In this document: positions 18,033 to 26,071 of the stretch, in pieces
How positions within the stretch are numbered: position 1 is the stretch's first letter
Layout: each line of letters begins with the position of its first letter
Source of the DNA: an uncultured Eubacteriales bacterium
GTDB taxonomy: Bacteria > Bacillota > Clostridia > Lachnospirales > Lachnospiraceae
Length of the DNA: 64,000 nt
Reading direction: 5' to 3'
Assembly: GCA_900539455.1 (NCBI GenBank)
Contig: UQCD01000002.1
Location: 182,439-246,438 of the forward strand
Translations under genes and position numbers: made by a program
Notes under the pieces: generated by a model
The model's input: the letters and a program-made list of their open reading frames with translations, nothing else
The model's database searches: none
What the model was told of the DNA's origin: nothing

Positions 18033-18077
18033 GATATTTATGCAAAAAACTGCAACTGATAAGGCTATGGGCTTATA

Positions 18078-18172
18078 TAAAGATGAAGTTCAAGCTTTCT
18101 AGTTTTTCTAATAGAGCGTATGAAAGATAGTTGATTTTATTACATTATCTTTCATAGGCTCTTATTTTGATT
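18078..18172 (-). repeat. Truncated copy of the long inverted-repeat element
   Basis: AGATGAAGTTCAAGCTTTCT, then AGTTTTTCTAATAGAGCGTA and TGAAAGATAGTTGATTT, follow the left side of the full element at 47.2 kb almost base for base. The sequence then jumps to ATTACATTATCTTTCATA and GGCTCTTA, the matching right arm. The apical core and outer right arm are absent, so this is an internal deletion derivative. Strand is set by the element at 35.0 kb. The rest of this 263-bp gap shows nothing else recognised. Confidence 0.7.
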
Positions 18173-18295
18173 TATATGGTTGGATTTTTTGAATATTCGT
18201 CATATAATGTTAGCAGGTGTTCGGGTATTGTGAAGGCTCTGGTGCAAGGTGGTAGTCCGAATACAATATAAAATGTAAAAAAGAGAGGTTTTCCT

Positions 18296-18793
18296 ATGAG
18301 AGAATTAAACATCGAAGAGATTAATGATAATGTATTTAAGAAGATTGGCAAGGAATGGATGTTAGTTGGAGCAAAAAACGGCAGCAAGGCTAACGCAATG
18401 ACAGCATCCTGGGGTGGCTTAGGTGTAATGTGGGGCAAAAATGTTGCTTTTGTATTTATTAGACAAACAAGATATACAAAGGGACTTGTAGATGCTTCAG
18501 GAAAGCTAAGCTTATCATTTTTTGATGAAAAGTATAAGCCAATGCTTGGTTATATGGGAAAGGCTTCTGGAAAAGACGAAGATAAGATTGCCAATGCAGA
18601 GCTTAATATGGTAGAAGGCTATGACTTACCTGTATTTGAAGAAGCAGCTATGACATTAATTTGTAAGTGCCTGTATAGCCAGAAGATGAATGCTGAAAGC
18701 TTTCTTGATAAGACCTGCATAGATAAGTGGTATGGAGATAATAATTATCATACTATGTATGTTGTGGAAATTGAAAAGGTGTTAGGCAAATAA
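18296..18793 (+). CDS. Flavin reductase family protein (FMN-binding split barrel)
   Basis: The 165-residue protein matches the flavin-reductase-like FMN-binding fold. KEWMLVGAKNGSKANAMTAS is the usual substrate and flavin loop, and ASWGGLGVMWGKNVAFVFIR and RYTKGLVDASGKLSLSFFD are typical. It probably uses FMN for reductive or electron-transfer chemistry in the cytosol; the substrate is unknown. The start follows AAAGAGAGG. It lies alone between dapL and an aminotransferase gene. Confidence 0.85.
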   Translation: MRELNIEEINDNVFKKIGKEWMLVGAKNGSKANAMTASWGGLGVMWGKNVAFVFIRQTRYTKGLVDASGKLSLSFFDEKYKPMLGYMGKASGKDEDKIANAELNMVEGYDLPVFEEAAMTLICKCLYSQKMNAESFLDKTCIDKWYGDNNYHTMYVVEIEKVLGK

Positions 18794-18995
18794 TGCCATA
18801 TAGAAGTGACAGGCTTTGAAAATGTAGGTTTTGTGTAGTTTTTGGGGTGAATTTTAAAATTTTGACGAAAAAATGAGAAAAATATGAATATGGCTCTTGT
18901 ATTTTTCGGGAAATATTTATAAAATAAGAAACGGACAGTTTAAATGCAAATAGATATAAGATGCAAATAAATTTGAAAGGTATGAGGTAACCGAA

Positions 18996-20282
18996 ATGAA
19001 AAAATACAAGGATATGAGTAAAGACGAGTTATTAACAATAAAAGCAGCTCTTATGGAAAAGTATAAGGAAGAAGAAGCAAAGGGTCTTAGCCTGAATATG
19101 GCAAGAGGAAAGCCTGGATTTTCTCAGTTAGCACTTTCTATGAAAATGCTAGATGAAATTAATAGTGAATCTGATATGCGTACTTTACTTGGAAATGATA
19201 CAAGAAACTATGGAGATCTTGATGGTATCGGTGAGTGTCGTCAGCTTATGGCAGATATGATGGAAGTAAAGAAGGAGAACATTGTTGTATATGGTAACTC
19301 TAGCTTAAATATTATGTATGATACAGTATCTCGTTCTATGACCCACGGTGTAAATGGTTCTACTCCATGGTGTAAGCTGGATAAAGTAAAATTCCTTTGC
19401 CCAGTACCTGGATATGATAGACATTTTAAAATTACAGAATTCTTCGGAATTGAAATGATTAATATTCCTATGAATGAAGATGGCCCAGATATGGACCTTG
19501 TAGAAAAATATGTAAATAATGATGCAGCGGTAAAAGGTATTTGGTGTGTACCAAAGTATTCTAACCCAACAGGTATTGTTTATTCTGATGAGGTTGTTAA
19601 AAGGTTTGCAGCATTAAAGCCGGCAGCAGAGGATTTTAGAATTTTCTGGGATAACGCATATTGTATTCATCATTTATACAAGGACGAGCAGGCAGAAATC
19701 TTAAATATTATAGATGAGTGTGAAAAAGCAGGAAATCCAGATATGGTATATATGTTCGCTTCTACATCAAAGATTACATTCCCAGGCTCTGGTATATCAG
19801 CAATAGCTACATCACCAAAGAATGTTGAGTTTATTAAGAAGCAGTTGACAGTGCAGACAATCGGACATGACAAGATTAATCAGCTCCGTCATACAAGATT
19901 TTTTAAGAATATCGACGGTATGAAGAAACATATGGAAAAGCATGCTGATATTTTAAGACCAAAGTTTGAAGCAGTATTAGACGAGTTTGATAAAGAACTT
20001 GAAGGTCTTGAAATAGGAACATGGGTAAAGCCTTTAGGTGGATATTTTATTTCTTTCAATGCTTTAGAGGGCTGTGCAAAGAAGATAGTTGCTATGTGTA
20101 AGGATGCAGGTGTTGTACTGACTGGTGCAGGTGCAACTTACCCATATGGTAAGGACCCATTAGATAGCAATATTCGTATAGCACCATCCTTCCCATCAGT
20201 AGAAGAAATGGAAGCTGCTGCAAAGATATTTGCACTTTGTGTAAAAATAGTTAGTATTGATAAATATCTTGAAATAGCATAA
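18996..20282 (+). CDS. Aspartate-type aminotransferase (Asp_aminotransf family, PF12897-like)
   Basis: The 428-residue PLP enzyme has SLNMARGKPGFSQL near the N-terminus, YGNSSLNIMYDTVSR for cofactor binding, KYSNPTGIVYS, and MFASTSKITFPGSGISA carrying the Schiff-base lysine. These features match the distinct aspartate aminotransferase subgroup found in Clostridia and Corynebacterium rather than AspC of E. coli. Aspartate-glutamate transamination is the likely reaction, but substrate specificity is inferred. A strong terminator follows at 20303. Confidence 0.85.
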   Translation: MKKYKDMSKDELLTIKAALMEKYKEEEAKGLSLNMARGKPGFSQLALSMKMLDEINSESDMRTLLGNDTRNYGDLDGIGECRQLMADMMEVKKENIVVYGNSSLNIMYDTVSRSMTHGVNGSTPWCKLDKVKFLCPVPGYDRHFKITEFFGIEMINIPMNEDGPDMDLVEKYVNNDAAVKGIWCVPKYSNPTGIVYSDEVVKRFAALKPAAEDFRIFWDNAYCIHHLYKDEQAEILNIIDECEKAGNPDMVYMFASTSKITFPGSGISAIATSPKNVEFIKKQLTVQTIGHDKINQLRHTRFFKNIDGMKKHMEKHADILRPKFEAVLDEFDKELEGLEIGTWVKPLGGYFISFNALEGCAKKIVAMCKDAGVVLTGAGATYPYGKDPLDSNIRIAPSFPSVEEMEAAAKIFALCVKIVSIDKYLEIA

Positions 20283-20302
20283 AAATTTGTAGGTTTGTTA
20301 GT

Positions 20303-20336
20303 GAGATGCTTTAGTTTTGCTAAAGCATCTCGTTTT
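20303..20336 (+). terminator. Rho-independent terminator
   Basis: A perfect 12-bp stem GAGATGCTTTAG / CTAAAGCATCTC closes a 5-nt loop and is followed by GTTTT. It ends the aminotransferase transcript. Confidence 0.9.
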
Positions 20337-20386
20337 AATCTTTGAGTATGCCTGAATTATGAGAAAATTATAAGTATAATAATTTG

Positions 20387-20415
20387 TTGACATATCAAAT
20401 GGCGAGTGATATAGT
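20387..20415 (+). promoter_or_regulatory. Promoter of the first Dlt-like operon
   Basis: TTGACA (20387-20392), a 17-bp spacer and TATAGT (20410-20415) form a strong sigma-A promoter 95 bp before the first gene. Confidence 0.75.
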
Positions 20416-20419
20416 AGTT

Positions 20420-20446
20420 AAGTGTATTATATGATATAATACACTT
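20420..20446. promoter_or_regulatory. Perfect 27-bp palindrome at the transcription start (candidate operator)
   Basis: AAGTGTATTATAT and its exact complement ATATAATACACTT flank a single G. It begins 4 bp after the -10 hexamer and so covers the expected start site. It lacks a T-run, which argues against a terminator and for a repressor site. The outer GTGTA/TACAC half-sites are reminiscent of GntR/YtrA-type operators, but no such regulator is encoded nearby. Confidence 0.6.
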
Positions 20447-20510
20447 CGTATAAAATAAGAATTAGAAGATTACACATTAAAAAAGAGTGTATTGTTCATA
20501 AGGAGAAATT

Positions 20511-22016
20511 ATGAAAAATGTTTTAAAATTTCTTGAAAATTCGGCAAATCAGTTTCCCAATAAGGAAGCGGTAGTTGATGGAGAGAAGATTATTGATTAT
20601 ACAGGTCTTGTAGAAAAATCAAAGAAATATGGCAGCTATATTGCAAAGTTATGTGAAAGCAGACAGCCTGTAGTTGTGTTTTCTTTTAAAAGTATTCAAA
20701 CACTTTCGGCAATGTTTGGTGCTGTTTATGCAGGCTGTTTTTATGTACCAGTTAATCCTGAGCAGCCTAATGAAAGAGTAGAGAAAATCCTTGAGGTTTT
20801 AAAGGCTCCTTTAGTTATTACAACAGATGAGCTTAAAGAACGAATAGAAGAGATTGGATATAAGGGAGCCATTGCTACTTATACAAAGCTAGAACAGGCT
20901 TCATTAGATAATGAGCTTATTTTAAAAAGACAGCAATCTTTAAAGGATGAGGATCCATTATATGGAATTTTTACATCAGGCTCTACAGGAACTCCAAAAT
21001 GTATTATTGTAAATCATCAATGTGTAGTTGATTTTATAGGACATTTTACACAGACCTTTGGTCTTAAACAGTCAGACAGAATTGGAAATCAGGCACCCTT
21101 TGATTTTGATGTATCTGTAAAGGATATATATAGTGCAATTAAGCTGGGAGCAACTCTTGTACTTATTCAAAAAGAGTTATTTGCATTGCCGCCGGGACTA
21201 TTAGATTATCTGGAGGACAAGCAGGTAACTGTGCTTGTCTGGGCAGTATCAGCCTTATGTCAGATTTCAGGATTGCATGGCTTTGATTATAAAGTTCCAG
21301 CCAATATCCATACAGTAATGTTTAGTGGTGAAAAAATGCCAATAAAGCAGTTGACAATATGGCAGGAGGCAATGCCTGATACACGCTTTATTAATCTTTA
21401 TGGACCAACAGAGATTACCTGTAATTGTACATATTTTCCAGTAGATAGAATTTACAACAAAGAGGAGAAACTTCCTATTGGCAATGCTTTTGAAGGAAGA
21501 AATGTGTTCCTTTTAGATGAAAATAGAAAAATTATTACTGAGGCAGATGTTACTGGTGAAATTTGTTGTTCAGGAGAGTCCATTGCCTTAGGCTATTATA
21601 AAAATGAAGAACAGACCAATAAAGCCTTTATTATGTATGAATATAAGGGAGAAAATTTAAGGACCTACTGTACAGGTGATTTAGCCTACTATGATGAAAA
21701 GGGACGGCTTGTTTTTGCAGGGCGTAAGGATTTTCAAATTAAGCATATGGGTCACCGTATTGAATTAGAAGAAATAGAAAACAATATGAATAATCTTGAG
21801 GAAGTGACAAGATGTGTAGTTTTATTTGATACAAATAAAAATAAAATTACAGCCTTTTATTGTGGCAGCGTAGCTCCAAAGGAGCTTCGAGCAATTTTAA
21901 AGGAAAAGCTTCCGGTATATATGGTTCCACAAAAAATTAATCAGGTTGATGCTATTCCGCTTACAAAAAATGGAAAGCTTGACCGTAAATATTTCAAAGA
22001 ATTATTGGAGGTATAA
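20511..22016 (+). CDS. DltA-like amino-acid-adenylating ligase, operon 1
   Basis: The 501-residue adenylation enzyme activates an amino acid with ATP and loads it on a carrier protein. Seen: A3 loop FTSGSTGTPK (~153), A4-like FDFDVSVKDIY, A5 NLYGPTEITCNCTYF, A7 CTGDLAYYDEKGRL and A10 lysine in LTKNGKLDRK. The A4 region is close to DltA (FDLSVMDIY), but the A8 hinge reads FQIKHMGHRIELEEIE, unlike the DltA form IKLHGYRMELEEIE. It heads a five-gene operon with a PLP decarboxylase, carrier, MBOAT and SGNH protein. D-alanine as substrate is not assured. Confidence 0.85.
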   Translation: MKNVLKFLENSANQFPNKEAVVDGEKIIDYTGLVEKSKKYGSYIAKLCESRQPVVVFSFKSIQTLSAMFGAVYAGCFYVPVNPEQPNERVEKILEVLKAPLVITTDELKERIEEIGYKGAIATYTKLEQASLDNELILKRQQSLKDEDPLYGIFTSGSTGTPKCIIVNHQCVVDFIGHFTQTFGLKQSDRIGNQAPFDFDVSVKDIYSAIKLGATLVLIQKELFALPPGLLDYLEDKQVTVLVWAVSALCQISGLHGFDYKVPANIHTVMFSGEKMPIKQLTIWQEAMPDTRFINLYGPTEITCNCTYFPVDRIYNKEEKLPIGNAFEGRNVFLLDENRKIITEADVTGEICCSGESIALGYYKNEEQTNKAFIMYEYKGENLRTYCTGDLAYYDEKGRLVFAGRKDFQIKHMGHRIELEEIENNMNNLEEVTRCVVLFDTNKNKITAFYCGSVAPKELRAILKEKLPVYMVPQKINQVDAIPLTKNGKLDRKYFKELLEV

Positions 22017-22017
22017 A

Positions 22018-23202
22018 ATGAGTATGACCAAAGATATATATTATGAAGCAATTCATAAATATAGCTCACCTCTTTACATCTATGATTTAGATGCGGCAGG
22101 GGAAGAGGTGGAACGCTTTAGAAAGCACCTTGGAAATAATATCAGCCTGTGCTTTGCAATGAAGGCAAATCCCTTTATAGTAGGTTATATGGCTAAAATT
22201 GTTGATAAAATAGAAGTATGCTCCTATGGAGAATTTCTTATTTGCAAGAAGCTTAGCCTGCCACCTGAAAAATTGCTAATCAGTGGTGTTTTAAAGGAAA
22301 CAAAGGACCTTCCGAATATTCTTGAATATTGTGGAGAGAAAAGCATTTACACTATTGAATCAGAGGAGCAGTTTTATTTTCTTGGTAAATGGAGTAATGC
22401 TAATAAAAAACATTTAAAGGTCTACATTCGCCTTACAAGTGGAAACCAGTTTGGTGTAGATGAAGGTGTATTCCTGGACTTGGTTAATAAAAGAAAGGAA
22501 TATGAATACTTAGATATTATTGGTATACATTATTTTACAGGGACACAGAAGCGTCAGACAAAGACCATAGAAAAGGAATTATATCATATAGATGAGTTTA
22601 TAAAAAAGATTAAGGCTGAAACCGGACACACAATAGAGCATTTTGAATATGGTCCAGGTATTGGTGTTGCATATTTTGAAGGCAAGGATGTGCCGGTACA
22701 CGAAAATGAAGGACTAAAAAAACTTCAGGAAATCGTATCAAACCTTTCCTTTAAGGGACAGGTTACCTTTGAAATGGGACGAGCTATTAGTGCAGCCTGT
22801 GGTGTATATATTACACAGATATGTGACAAAAAGACAAATATGGATATTAACTATTGTATAGTAAATGGTGGAATGCACCAGTTAAATTATGATGGACAGA
22901 TTAAGGGAATGTATCATCCGTTTATGGAGGTGCTTTCAGAAAACCATATTGCTTCGGATAAGAAATGGACTGTTTGTGGTTCACTTTGTACATTTAATGA
23001 TGTATTAACTTCAGAAATTTCCTTAGGTGAATTAGAAATCGGGGATTATCTGGTATTTAAAAATGCAGGTGCATATTCTGTAATGGAGGGAATGGCATTA
23101 TTTTTAAGCCATGAGCTTCCAGCAGTTGCTTTATATAGTAAAGAGCAGGGCTTAGTACAGGCTCGACAAATGCAGACAACATTTCAACTTAACACAATTT
23201 AA
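22018..23202 (+). CDS. LysA-like fold-type III PLP decarboxylase inside the Dlt-like operon
   Basis: The 394-residue protein matches the diaminopimelate/ornithine decarboxylase fold: Schiff-base Lys49 in CFAMKANPF, GIHYFTGTQ in place of the LysA HxGSQ loop, YGPGIGV, and FEMGRAISAACG in place of EPGR. The active-site segment reads VCGSLCTFNDVL; true LysA has CESGD, whose Glu and Ser read the distal end of DAP. The C-T-x-x-D form recalls decarboxylases acting with carrier proteins, such as BtrK. It starts 1 bp after the ligase gene, behind GGAGG. Racemase activity cannot be excluded. Confidence 0.8.
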   Translation: MSMTKDIYYEAIHKYSSPLYIYDLDAAGEEVERFRKHLGNNISLCFAMKANPFIVGYMAKIVDKIEVCSYGEFLICKKLSLPPEKLLISGVLKETKDLPNILEYCGEKSIYTIESEEQFYFLGKWSNANKKHLKVYIRLTSGNQFGVDEGVFLDLVNKRKEYEYLDIIGIHYFTGTQKRQTKTIEKELYHIDEFIKKIKAETGHTIEHFEYGPGIGVAYFEGKDVPVHENEGLKKLQEIVSNLSFKGQVTFEMGRAISAACGVYITQICDKKTNMDINYCIVNGGMHQLNYDGQIKGMYHPFMEVLSENHIASDKKWTVCGSLCTFNDVLTSEISLGELEIGDYLVFKNAGAYSVMEGMALFLSHELPAVALYSKEQGLVQARQMQTTFQLNTI

Positions 23203-23215
23203 AGGAGATATACAA

Positions 23216-23443
23216 ATGGAAGAATTATTAGAAATTTTAAATGAAATTGATGACACTATTGATTATGAAAACGAAACAGCATTAATTGATGACCATATTT
23301 TAGATTCCTTTGGTGTAATTACACTTGTATCTGAAATTGAAGATGCTTTTGATATTCGTGTAGCTGCAAAGGAAATGGTTCCAGCAAACTTTAATTCTGC
23401 TAAAGCCATTTGGGCAATGATTGAAAGATTGCAGGAGAATTAA
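23216..23443 (+). CDS. DltC-like acyl/aminoacyl carrier protein, operon 1
   Basis: This 75-residue acidic helical protein has the phosphopantetheine site at Ser31 in LDSFGVITLVSEIEDAF. Its role is to carry the amino acid loaded by the adjacent ligase as a thioester. The size and motif match DltC, and the protein is about half identical to its paralogue at 54.4 kb. The ribosome binding site is AAAGGAGA, and it lies 13 bp after the decarboxylase gene. Confidence 0.9.
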   Translation: MEELLEILNEIDDTIDYENETALIDDHILDSFGVITLVSEIEDAFDIRVAAKEMVPANFNSAKAIWAMIERLQEN

Positions 23444-23445
23444 TT

Positions 23446-25023
23446 ATGGCATATCATGAAGCATTATACTTGGCAGTATTTTTACCAATAGTTATGCTTC
23501 TTTTCCAGATAATTCCACAAAAGCTTAGACCATATTTGCTTTTAGGAGCCAGTTATGTATTTTTCTGGTCATTTAGCAAGTATTTAATCGTCTATATAAT
23601 TGCAACATCATTGGTTATTTATGGTGTTGGACTTTGGATTGACAAATTACAAAAGAAATGTAAGACTGCTTGCACTGATTTGTCAAGGGAAGAGAAGAAG
23701 GCAGTAAAAAGTCAGTATCTAAAAAGAGAAAAGGCAGTTTTAATTGGAACAATTATTCTTATTATAGGAGTTTTAGTATTCCTTAAATACTCAAACTTCA
23801 TAATGATTAACCTTAGCTCAATGATTAAGGCTATTAAGTATCAACCTGTAAAGCTGTTTATACCTATTGGTATATCCTTTTATAGTCTACAGGCAATTAG
23901 TTATGTAACAGATGTTTATTGGGAGAAAATTAAGGCAGAGCGTAATTTTGGAAAGGTTGCGTTGTTTTTATCATTTTTTCCTCATGTGTTAGAGGGTCCA
24001 ATCTGTATGTATGATGAGCATATGGAGGCACTTTGGAAATGTGACCGTATTACATATGACAATTTTAAGCATGGATTTATGAGAATTGGCTGGGGCTTAA
24101 TGAAAAAAATGGTAGTTGCAGACAGGTTATATAAGCTTGTCAGCACAGTTTATAGTGGATATGAAAGCTATAATGGTATTGTAATTATTGTTACTGCGAT
24201 TTGCTATACAACCCAGTTGTATATGGAATTTTCCGGCTGTATGGATATTGTAATAGGCACAGCTAAAATATTTGGCGTAACCTTACAGGAAAATTTCAGA
24301 CAACCATTTGTATCAAAAAATGCAGGTGAATTTTGGCGTAGATGGCATATTTCCTTAGGCTTATGGTTTAAAACCTATATTTTTTATCCGGTATCAAGCT
24401 CTAAGCTTGTAAAAAAGTGGAACAAGTTTGCATCAAAGAAAATGGGCAAATATGTTGCTAAGATTGGTACTTCGGCCTTTACTTTATTACCAGTATGGTT
24501 TTGTAATGGTATATGGCATGGTGCTGAATGGGGATATTTATTTTATGGTTTGTATTACTTTGTAATATTGTTGTTAGAGGTAATCCTGGAACCGGTAAAG
24601 GAAAAGCTGCTTTCAATACTTAAAATTGACGCAAGCAATAAAATATGGTCTGCAATAATGATTTTTAAGACCTGGATTATTATATTTACTGGAGAGTTGT
24701 TCTTTAGAGCAGAAAAGCTTGATGTAGGAATACATATGTTTAAAAGCATATTTAAGGATTTTTCGTTAAAAGCCTTATGGGACGGCTCACTTCTTCATAT
24801 TGGCTTAAGCAGTGCAGACTTTGCCTGTGTAATACTATTTACCATGATGGTTGGCATTGTTGGCCATTTCAAGGAGAAGCAGGTTGATATATATAGCAAA
24901 ATTGATAGTTGGAAAACACCAGCAAGATGGGCATTATATTATGCTGTTATTTTTGCAGTAATTATATTTGGTGCTTATGGAACTGGATATCAGAAGGTGG
25001 ATTTGATTTATGCAGGTTTCTAA
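23446..25023 (+). CDS. DltB-like MBOAT O-acyltransferase, operon 1
   Basis: The 525-residue polytopic membrane protein has many hydrophobic helices. The MBOAT signature is present: RRWHISLGLWFKTYIFYP, then FCNGIWHGAEWGYLFYG with the catalytic His near 357. DltB-type proteins take the aminoacyl group from the carrier and pass it across the membrane. It begins 2 bp after the carrier gene and overlaps the next gene by 14 bp, so translation is coupled. Confidence 0.9.
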   Translation: MAYHEALYLAVFLPIVMLLFQIIPQKLRPYLLLGASYVFFWSFSKYLIVYIIATSLVIYGVGLWIDKLQKKCKTACTDLSREEKKAVKSQYLKREKAVLIGTIILIIGVLVFLKYSNFIMINLSSMIKAIKYQPVKLFIPIGISFYSLQAISYVTDVYWEKIKAERNFGKVALFLSFFPHVLEGPICMYDEHMEALWKCDRITYDNFKHGFMRIGWGLMKKMVVADRLYKLVSTVYSGYESYNGIVIIVTAICYTTQLYMEFSGCMDIVIGTAKIFGVTLQENFRQPFVSKNAGEFWRRWHISLGLWFKTYIFYPVSSSKLVKKWNKFASKKMGKYVAKIGTSAFTLLPVWFCNGIWHGAEWGYLFYGLYYFVILLLEVILEPVKEKLLSILKIDASNKIWSAIMIFKTWIIIFTGELFFRAEKLDVGIHMFKSIFKDFSLKALWDGSLLHIGLSSADFACVILFTMMVGIVGHFKEKQVDIYSKIDSWKTPARWALYYAVIFAVIIFGAYGTGYQKVDLIYAGF

Positions 25024-25990
25024 TACAATAAAAAAATTATTACATGTAGCCTTGTTTTTTGTTGTTCTGGTTGTATTATTGCTTATAACATCACAGATAT
25101 TCTTTTTCTTCGGAAAAAAGTCTGCTGGCAAGGTACAGGACCGTAATACTAACATTACAGGAATTCAGGTGGAAAAAGAGAATACTATTGATGTATTAGT
25201 GTTGGGCGACAGCTTAAGCTATACATCTATTTCTCCAATGCAGCTGTTCGATGAAACTGGTGTAACCTCTTATGTTGTAGGCCAGCACGCACAGCGGGTT
25301 TTTGAAACCTATACAGCATTGGAAAAGGGCTTGGAAACACAAAATCCAAAGGTTGTATTAATTGAAACAAATCTTTTTTACAGATATAAAGGAAATGAAA
25401 CACAGTTAAAAATATTTGAGGATGTTCAAAATGTATTTCAAATTTTCCGTTACCACAATGTATGGAAGCAGATGTTTTATGACGCAACAGATACAAGGTG
25501 TGATTATAAAGGCTTTATAATTCGTGATTGGGCAAGTGCCTATAAGGGAAGAAGCAATTATATGGATAGCAGTAGTCAAAAATCCTCTAAGGAGGTAAAA
25601 AAATATGTTTATGAGTATATGGATAAAATGGTAGCTTTATGTAAAGAGAGAAATATTCCAATTCTTTTATTTAGCGCACCTTCTCCAAAATGCTATAATA
25701 GTGAAAAACATAATGGACTTGTGGAATTTGCCCAAAAGTATGATGTAGATTACATAGATTTAAATGAATATGTAAAGGACATTGGTATAGATTGGAAAAA
25801 GGATACTACAGATAAGGGTGACCATTTGAACTTATATGGGGCACAAAAGGTAACAACCTATATGTCAAATTATTTGGTTACTCATTATAATCTTACAGAT
25901 TTTAGAGGAACTGAGCTGGGGGCAGAGTGGAGTAAGCTGGTAGACCAATATAAAAAGGATATTGCCAAGAAAGAAGATAAGCTTTTATAA
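25010..25990 (+). CDS. DltD-like SGNH-fold membrane protein, operon 1
   Basis: The 326-residue protein has one N-terminal membrane helix (~9-34) and an extracellular SGNH hydrolase-like domain. The nucleophile motif is VLGDSLSYTSISP (Ser68), and the late catalytic Asp/His lie in GDHLNLYGAQ (~280). Canonical DltD has GSSE at the first site. It probably completes transfer to the acceptor polymer outside the cell. It overlaps the MBOAT gene and ends the operon at a strong terminator. Confidence 0.85.
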   Translation: MQVSNTIKKLLHVALFFVVLVVLLLITSQIFFFFGKKSAGKVQDRNTNITGIQVEKENTIDVLVLGDSLSYTSISPMQLFDETGVTSYVVGQHAQRVFETYTALEKGLETQNPKVVLIETNLFYRYKGNETQLKIFEDVQNVFQIFRYHNVWKQMFYDATDTRCDYKGFIIRDWASAYKGRSNYMDSSSQKSSKEVKKYVYEYMDKMVALCKERNIPILLFSAPSPKCYNSEKHNGLVEFAQKYDVDYIDLNEYVKDIGIDWKKDTTDKGDHLNLYGAQKVTTYMSNYLVTHYNLTDFRGTELGAEWSKLVDQYKKDIAKKEDKLL

Positions 25991-26000
25991 TTAAAATAAA

Positions 26001-26057
26001 AACTGGATACGGATGCTTTATTGATATGTTAAAGCATTTGTATCCAGTTGATTTTTA
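26001..26057. terminator. Bidirectional terminator between convergent genes
   Basis: AACTGGATACGGATGCTTTA pairs with TAAAGCATTTGTATCCAGTT (one mismatch) and is followed by GATTTTTATTT. It separates the Dlt-like operon from the minus-strand gene ending at 26072. Confidence 0.85.
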
Positions 26058-26071
26058 TTTAAAGCAACAGC

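Noticed and set aside
22018..23202. Calling the operon 1 PLP enzyme lysA
   Set aside because: The CESGD motif that reads diaminopimelate is replaced, and the gene is embedded in a carrier-protein operon, so a biosynthetic DAP decarboxylase role is not assured.
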